From contig NZ_BLJI01000001.1 in NCBI RefSeq assembly GCF_017312365.1, positions 485,417 through 549,416 on the forward strand: 64,000 nucleotides of DNA, given 5' to 3'. The DNA is from Chroococcus sp. FPU101. GTDB lineage: Bacteria > Cyanobacteriota > Cyanobacteriia > Cyanobacteriales > Microcystaceae. Position 1 is the stretch's first letter, and the number at the start of each line of letters is the position of its first letter. The notes beneath the pieces are model-generated. The model was not told the DNA's origin, ran no database searches, and saw only the letters and a list, made by a program, of their open reading frames with translations. The position numbers were made by a program, and so were the translations under genes. Below are positions 60,500-64,000 of the stretch, in pieces.

Positions 60500-60869
60500 A
60501 GTTTAATTGCAGAATCGAAAATTTATTTTAGAATGTTTTAAACCAGTGTTTCAGGAGCTTTCAGCACATTTGCTATTTTTATGATGCGATCTCCTGTACT
60601 TTTTCAAAGTCTTAAGATAAGGAATAACTCAAATCACATTTAACCTGACAACTTTGTCCACCTCTTGCAAACGCTACACCTACCATGTTTTTCAACGGAT
60701 TTTACGAATTTTCTATTTTATCAGACAACATCACTTTTTGATACTCTGTCTATTCTAAAATCGCATTATTTTTTTAATAATACTGCATCGATTGACGATT
60801 CGGGAATAAGTTTTAATGACTGGATTAGGATCTGATAGAATTAATGTAAAACGCGCTTGCTGATTGCCT
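60500..60869. other. Divergent intergenic region cphB-trmD
   Basis: About 370 bp, AT-rich; no ORF or tRNA found. A weak CAGGAG/CTCCTG pairing with a long loop lies near 60549-60594. It should hold promoters for cphB/cphA and trmD. Confidence 0.45.
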
Positions 60870-61568
60870 GTGATATTTGATGTTATTACTCTTTTTCCCG
60901 ATTTCTTTACTTCTCCTCTACAATCAGGGTTACTCAAAAAGGCACTAGATAGGGAAATTGCAAAAGTTAATTTGGTTAATCCTAGAGATTTTGTTGTTGA
61001 TAAATACCGAAAAGTTGATGATGAACCCTATGGGGGAGGTGTCGGGATGTTACTCAAACCCGAACCGATTTTTGCTGCGGTTGAATCTTTGGTTATGCTA
61101 CCAAGACGAGATATTATTCTTATGACTCCTCAAGGTCAACCTTTAAATCAACCGCTACTTAAAGAATTAGCTTCTAATTATGATCAACTGATTTTAATCT
61201 GTGGGCATTATGAAGGGGTTGATGAAAGAGTCACGCAGTATCTAGCAACCAGGGAAATATCTTTAGGCGATTTTGTTCTAACTTGTGGCGAAATTCCCGC
61301 ATTAACCCTGATTAATGGAGTAACACGCTTATTGCGGGGAACGGTTGGTAAAGAGGAATCATTGAAAGCGGAAAGTTTTGAGACTGGTTTACTCGATTAT
61401 CCTCAGTATACGCGCCCTCCAGTGTTTCGGGAATGGTCGGTGCCTGATGTGTTACGTTCAGGAAACCACCAAGAAATCGAAAGATGGCGCTCTGAACAAC
61501 AGTTACAAAGAACTCAGGCACGTCGTCCCGATTTATGGGAAAAATGGCAACAGGAAACTAACCAGTAA
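60870..61568 (+). CDS. trmD: tRNA (guanine-N1-)-methyltransferase TrmD
   Basis: 232 aa from the GTG at 60870 (M-IFDVITLFPDFF), which fits the family N-terminus; a TTG at 60864 would add two residues. SPOUT fold with the knot: DEPYGGGVGMLLKPEPIF, LILICGHYEGVDERV, ISLGDFVLTCGEIPALTLIN. It makes m1G37 in tRNAs for Leu, Pro and Arg. Convergent with the TPR gene, 12 bp apart. Confidence 0.95.
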   Translation: MIFDVITLFPDFFTSPLQSGLLKKALDREIAKVNLVNPRDFVVDKYRKVDDEPYGGGVGMLLKPEPIFAAVESLVMLPRRDIILMTPQGQPLNQPLLKELASNYDQLILICGHYEGVDERVTQYLATREISLGDFVLTCGEIPALTLINGVTRLLRGTVGKEESLKAESFETGLLDYPQYTRPPVFREWSVPDVLRSGNHQEIERWRSEQQLQRTQARRPDLWEKWQQETNQ

Positions 61569-61580
61569 TTTTGTATTAGT

Positions 61581-62501
61581 TTAGGGTTTAGGTGTTGTCC
61601 CTCCTAATTCACTAATTTCGGTTTGTACTTTGCGATGTTCATAACGTAGTGATTTTAGAACAACTTCAGGCAGTTGATCTTCTTTTTTAAAAGCCAGATT
61701 ATAGTAATCTAAAGCTTGTTTCAAGTCATCTACATTTTTTTCTTTACGACCTTTAGAACGTAAGATTTGACCCGTTAAGTACTGTAATTCGGGATTATCG
61801 GGTGTTTCTTGTAAAGCTTCTTTAATAAATTGTAATGCTTTATCATACTCTTTAAGATCACGATAGGCTAGAGCAATACCACGATAAGCTAGAAAATTGG
61901 GTGCAGCATAAGTTTCTAAACGTTCAATCGCTTGTTGTGGACTCGAAAAAGGTAGATTGACCGAAAGCATTAACTCTAGATATCCTTTTAATAGATTTAA
62001 TTCTGGATCATCGGGATTCACTTTTTCTGCTGTTTCTAAATATTGAAAAACTTTTTGGAGTCGAGGAAGTGCTGAGACGGGGCCTTCTGTTTGGAAAATA
62101 TAGCCCCCTTCTAGAAAGTAACCAACGGCTAAATAAAGATTACCACGCAAAGGATCTTGATCACTGAGTTTTCGTGCGACTTCGATGGTAGAGGCTGCAT
62201 AGTTTTTTAAGCCTTCCATATCCTTGTTAGTGTAGGCTAAAGAGGCTCGCATCGCATAGGCTAAAGGTTCATGGGGTTCGCTCTGTGTTGCTTGGATGGC
62301 GTATTCTTGTGCTGCTTTATAATTTCCTTGTTTAAAAAGTTGGTCGAATGCTGCTTCGGTTTTGTCTCCAATATTACGAGGATCACTGTTGCGAAAAGGA
62401 TCGCCCGCTAAACTAGAGTGTATCCCACTGGTTAAAAGGGTTAGGGTGACTGAACTAGCGAGCGCAATTTTGGTTAATAGTCTGTTTAATCTTAGTATCA
62501 T
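61581..62501 (-). CDS. Exported TPR-repeat protein
   Basis: 306 aa with a signal peptide (RLLTKIALASSVTLTLLTSGIHSSLA), then at least five tetratricopeptide units (for example QGNYKAAQEYAIQATQSEP, LKEYDKALQFIKEALQETPD and LKQALDYYNLAFKKED). Likely a periplasmic or lumenal assembly or scaffolding protein. A conserved cyanobacterial family, role unknown. Confidence 0.83.
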   Translation of the reverse strand: MILRLNRLLTKIALASSVTLTLLTSGIHSSLAGDPFRNSDPRNIGDKTEAAFDQLFKQGNYKAAQEYAIQATQSEPHEPLAYAMRASLAYTNKDMEGLKNYAASTIEVARKLSDQDPLRGNLYLAVGYFLEGGYIFQTEGPVSALPRLQKVFQYLETAEKVNPDDPELNLLKGYLELMLSVNLPFSSPQQAIERLETYAAPNFLAYRGIALAYRDLKEYDKALQFIKEALQETPDNPELQYLTGQILRSKGRKEKNVDDLKQALDYYNLAFKKEDQLPEVVLKSLRYEHRKVQTEISELGGTTPKP

Positions 62502-62580
62502 GCAATTCTCCTCAAAAAAAGTTGAAAATCTGTCACAATAAAAATAAGTTTGTCAGTTTAGCTAAAATATTTCATCATTA

Positions 62581-63207
62581 ATGCTTTATTTAAGAAATGT
62601 TGCTTATCATCCTCCCGCAACTGTGCAACCTATCTTAAGAGATATTAATTTAGAATTGGCTCCACAAGAATTAGGATTGATTATTGGCCCATCAGGTTCC
62701 GGTAAAACAACTCTCTTGGAAATTCTAGCAGGTTTAGCTTCAAAAACGGGGGGGGAGATTTTATGGCGAGAGCAGGAATTAAATTCTCTTGACTTACAAC
62801 AATTAGGGGGGTTAGTTTTTCAGTTTCCTGAGCGCCATTTTTGTGGCAAAACACTTTTAGAAGAATTACGTTTAGGACATCCAGAAATCGGCGTAGAACG
62901 GATTAAAGACGCGCTAAAAGAAGTTAGTTTAGAGCATTTTCCGCTTAATACCTCTCCTCATGATCTCAGTGGTGGTCAACAACGTCGTCTATCTTTAGCA
63001 GTACAATTAATTCGTCAACCTAATTTATTATTACTAGATGAACCTACTGCGGGCTTAGATTGGTCAATGCGTCGTCAATTATCTAATTTATTGGAATCTC
63101 TTAAAAAACACTGGACTTTGTTAATTGTCAGTCATGATCCCAATGAATTGTTTAAAATTGCTGATCGTCGTTGGAAAATTAATCATGGAGAATTAAAAGC
63201 AATTTAA
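62581..63207 (+). CDS. ABC transporter ATP-binding protein (CbiO/EcfA-like)
   Basis: 208 aa. Walker A IIGPSGSGKTTLLE, Q-loop FQFPERHF, signature SGGQQRRLS, Walker B LLLLDEPTAG, H-loop SHDP. The FQFPERHFCGKTLLEELR segment is typical of ECF-type ATPases, so vitamin or metal transport is likely; plastid relatives exist. No permease nearby. Its TAA overlaps the rsmG ATG (TAATG). Confidence 0.88.
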   Translation: MLYLRNVAYHPPATVQPILRDINLELAPQELGLIIGPSGSGKTTLLEILAGLASKTGGEILWREQELNSLDLQQLGGLVFQFPERHFCGKTLLEELRLGHPEIGVERIKDALKEVSLEHFPLNTSPHDLSGGQQRRLSLAVQLIRQPNLLLLDEPTAGLDWSMRRQLSNLLESLKKHWTLLIVSHDPNELFKIADRRWKINHGELKAI

Positions 63208-63953
63208 TGGTTTCTCAAGATTTACCTCTATTTTTAGAACTTTGGCAAAATACTTTACATTGGCAGCCAACTCAAAAACAACAGCAACTTTATCAAGCAC
63301 TTTATGAACAGATTTTAGTCGGAAATACTCAACTCAATTTAACTCGAATTACTGAACCCTCAGACTTTTGGGAAAAACATTTATGGGATTCTTTATCGGG
63401 TTTATCTCAAATTAATTTAGACCAATTACAGAAATCTCTTAAAGTGATTGATATTGGCACGGGCGCAGGTTTCCCTGGTTTACCAATTGCGATCGCTTAT
63501 CCAGATTGGCAAGTGACACTACTTGATTCTACTCGAAAAAAACTAATTTTTGTTAGACAAATTATCGAACATTTATTAATCGAAAATGCTCAAATTGTCA
63601 TCGGTCGTTCTGAAGATATAGCTAGAGAAAAACAACAGAGAGCTAAGTATGATTTAGTAACTCTTAGAGCCGTTAGTCAAGCGAGTGTTTGTGCAGAATA
63701 TGCCTTACCTTTTTTAAAAATAGGTGGAACGGCAATACTTTATCGAGGTCAATGGAGCGAAGCAGAAAATAATTGTTTAAAAACTGCTGTGGAATTATTG
63801 GGAGGAGAAATAACATTAGTTCATTGTTTTCAGACTCCTTTGACTCAAGGAATTCGTCACTGTGTTTATCTAACAAAAATTGCTGAAACTTCCGAAATCT
63901 ATCCTAGACAGATAGGAATTCCAACACAACAGCCATTAGGAGTAAATTTATAG
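63207..63953 (+). CDS. rsmG: 16S rRNA (guanine527-N7)-methyltransferase RsmG
   Basis: 248 aa, Rossmann methyltransferase: LNLTRITEPSDFWEKHLWDSL, the SAM motif VIDIGTGAGFPGLPIAIAYP, LLDSTRKKLIFV and ARAVSQASV-type region (LRAVSQASVCAEY). It makes m7G527 in 16S rRNA. Full length; translationally coupled to the ABC ATPase by a 1-bp overlap. Confidence 0.95.
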   Translation: MVSQDLPLFLELWQNTLHWQPTQKQQQLYQALYEQILVGNTQLNLTRITEPSDFWEKHLWDSLSGLSQINLDQLQKSLKVIDIGTGAGFPGLPIAIAYPDWQVTLLDSTRKKLIFVRQIIEHLLIENAQIVIGRSEDIAREKQQRAKYDLVTLRAVSQASVCAEYALPFLKIGGTAILYRGQWSEAENNCLKTAVELLGGEITLVHCFQTPLTQGIRHCVYLTKIAETSEIYPRQIGIPTQQPLGVNL

Positions 63954-63954
63954 G

Positions 63955-64000
63955 ATGCTCAGACGAATCAAAATAATTTTGATGATAATGCTGATTTTTT
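63955..64000 (+). CDS. Start of a possible membrane protein, cut by the window end
   Basis: ATG at 63955, 1 bp after the rsmG stop, reads MLRRIKIILMMMLIF and continues out of the window. Positive residues then a hydrophobic run suggest a membrane or exported protein. Confidence 0.4.
   Translation, partial: MLRRIKIILMIMLIF

Overview
The window is from a cyanobacterium. Evidence: scattered HIP1-type GCGATCGC sites, a CP43-prime (IsiA/Pcb) antenna cluster with flavodoxin, a CrtO ketolase, homogentisate phytyltransferase, cyanophycin synthetase with cyanophycinase, XisH/XisI, and an AT-rich genome with many overlapping genes. No heterocyst- or far-red-specific gene is visible, so I do not name a genus. 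There is no insertion sequence, CRISPR array, rRNA or ordinary tRNA gene. All calls were made by eye from sequence and remembered family motifs; no database search was run.

Layout. 1-9100: end of a K+ channel, GH63 glucosidase, pgeF, birA, a frameshifted M23 peptidase, an RluA-type pseudouridine synthase and alr. 9.4-25 kb: crtO, a sugar acetyltransferase, Uma2, SRP RNA, a heparinase-like protein coupled to hpt, gcvH, mfd, small proteins, gatA and a broken hicA with hicB. 25-32.7 kb: an iron-stress antenna island with four CP43-like proteins (one fused to a PsaL-like domain) around a divergent promoter region with two AT-rich palindromes, plus flavodoxin. 34.7-41.3 kb: a full ebo cluster (eboA-F; eboE carries a 1-nt frameshift). 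Then gyrB on the opposite strand.

43.4-50 kb is the most unusual part. A consensus-type promoter reads into six structured RNAs of 98-125 nt. Each has an outer stem, an asymmetric internal loop (8 nt CCYAACCA-like opposite 6 nt NRACTT), an 8-bp inner stem ending in AGCT, the invariant TACATACT, and a different payload. The stems covary between units. Three payloads are clearly tRNA-like: two have the order T-arm, closed acceptor hairpin, D-arm (a circularly permuted tRNA), and one has D-arm, CAU anticodon arm and T-arm in normal order. The array lies between a small ubiquitin-like protein, an unknown 247-aa protein and a Ro60-like HEAT/vWA protein. A second unknown protein and a ThiF/E1-like enzyme follow after a VapBC and XisHI cassette. 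I read this as a Ro60-Y RNA ribonucleoprotein combined with a ubiquitin-like tagging module.

50-64 kb is ordinary: a creatininase-family protein, a two-component pair, an SH3 protein, mnmG, a GNAT enzyme, an orphan FitA-like antitoxin, cphA and cphB, trmD, a TPR protein, an ABC ATPase and rsmG. Three separate genes (M23 peptidase, hicA, eboE) each carry an apparent single-base deletion, so residual assembly indels should be considered before calling them dead.
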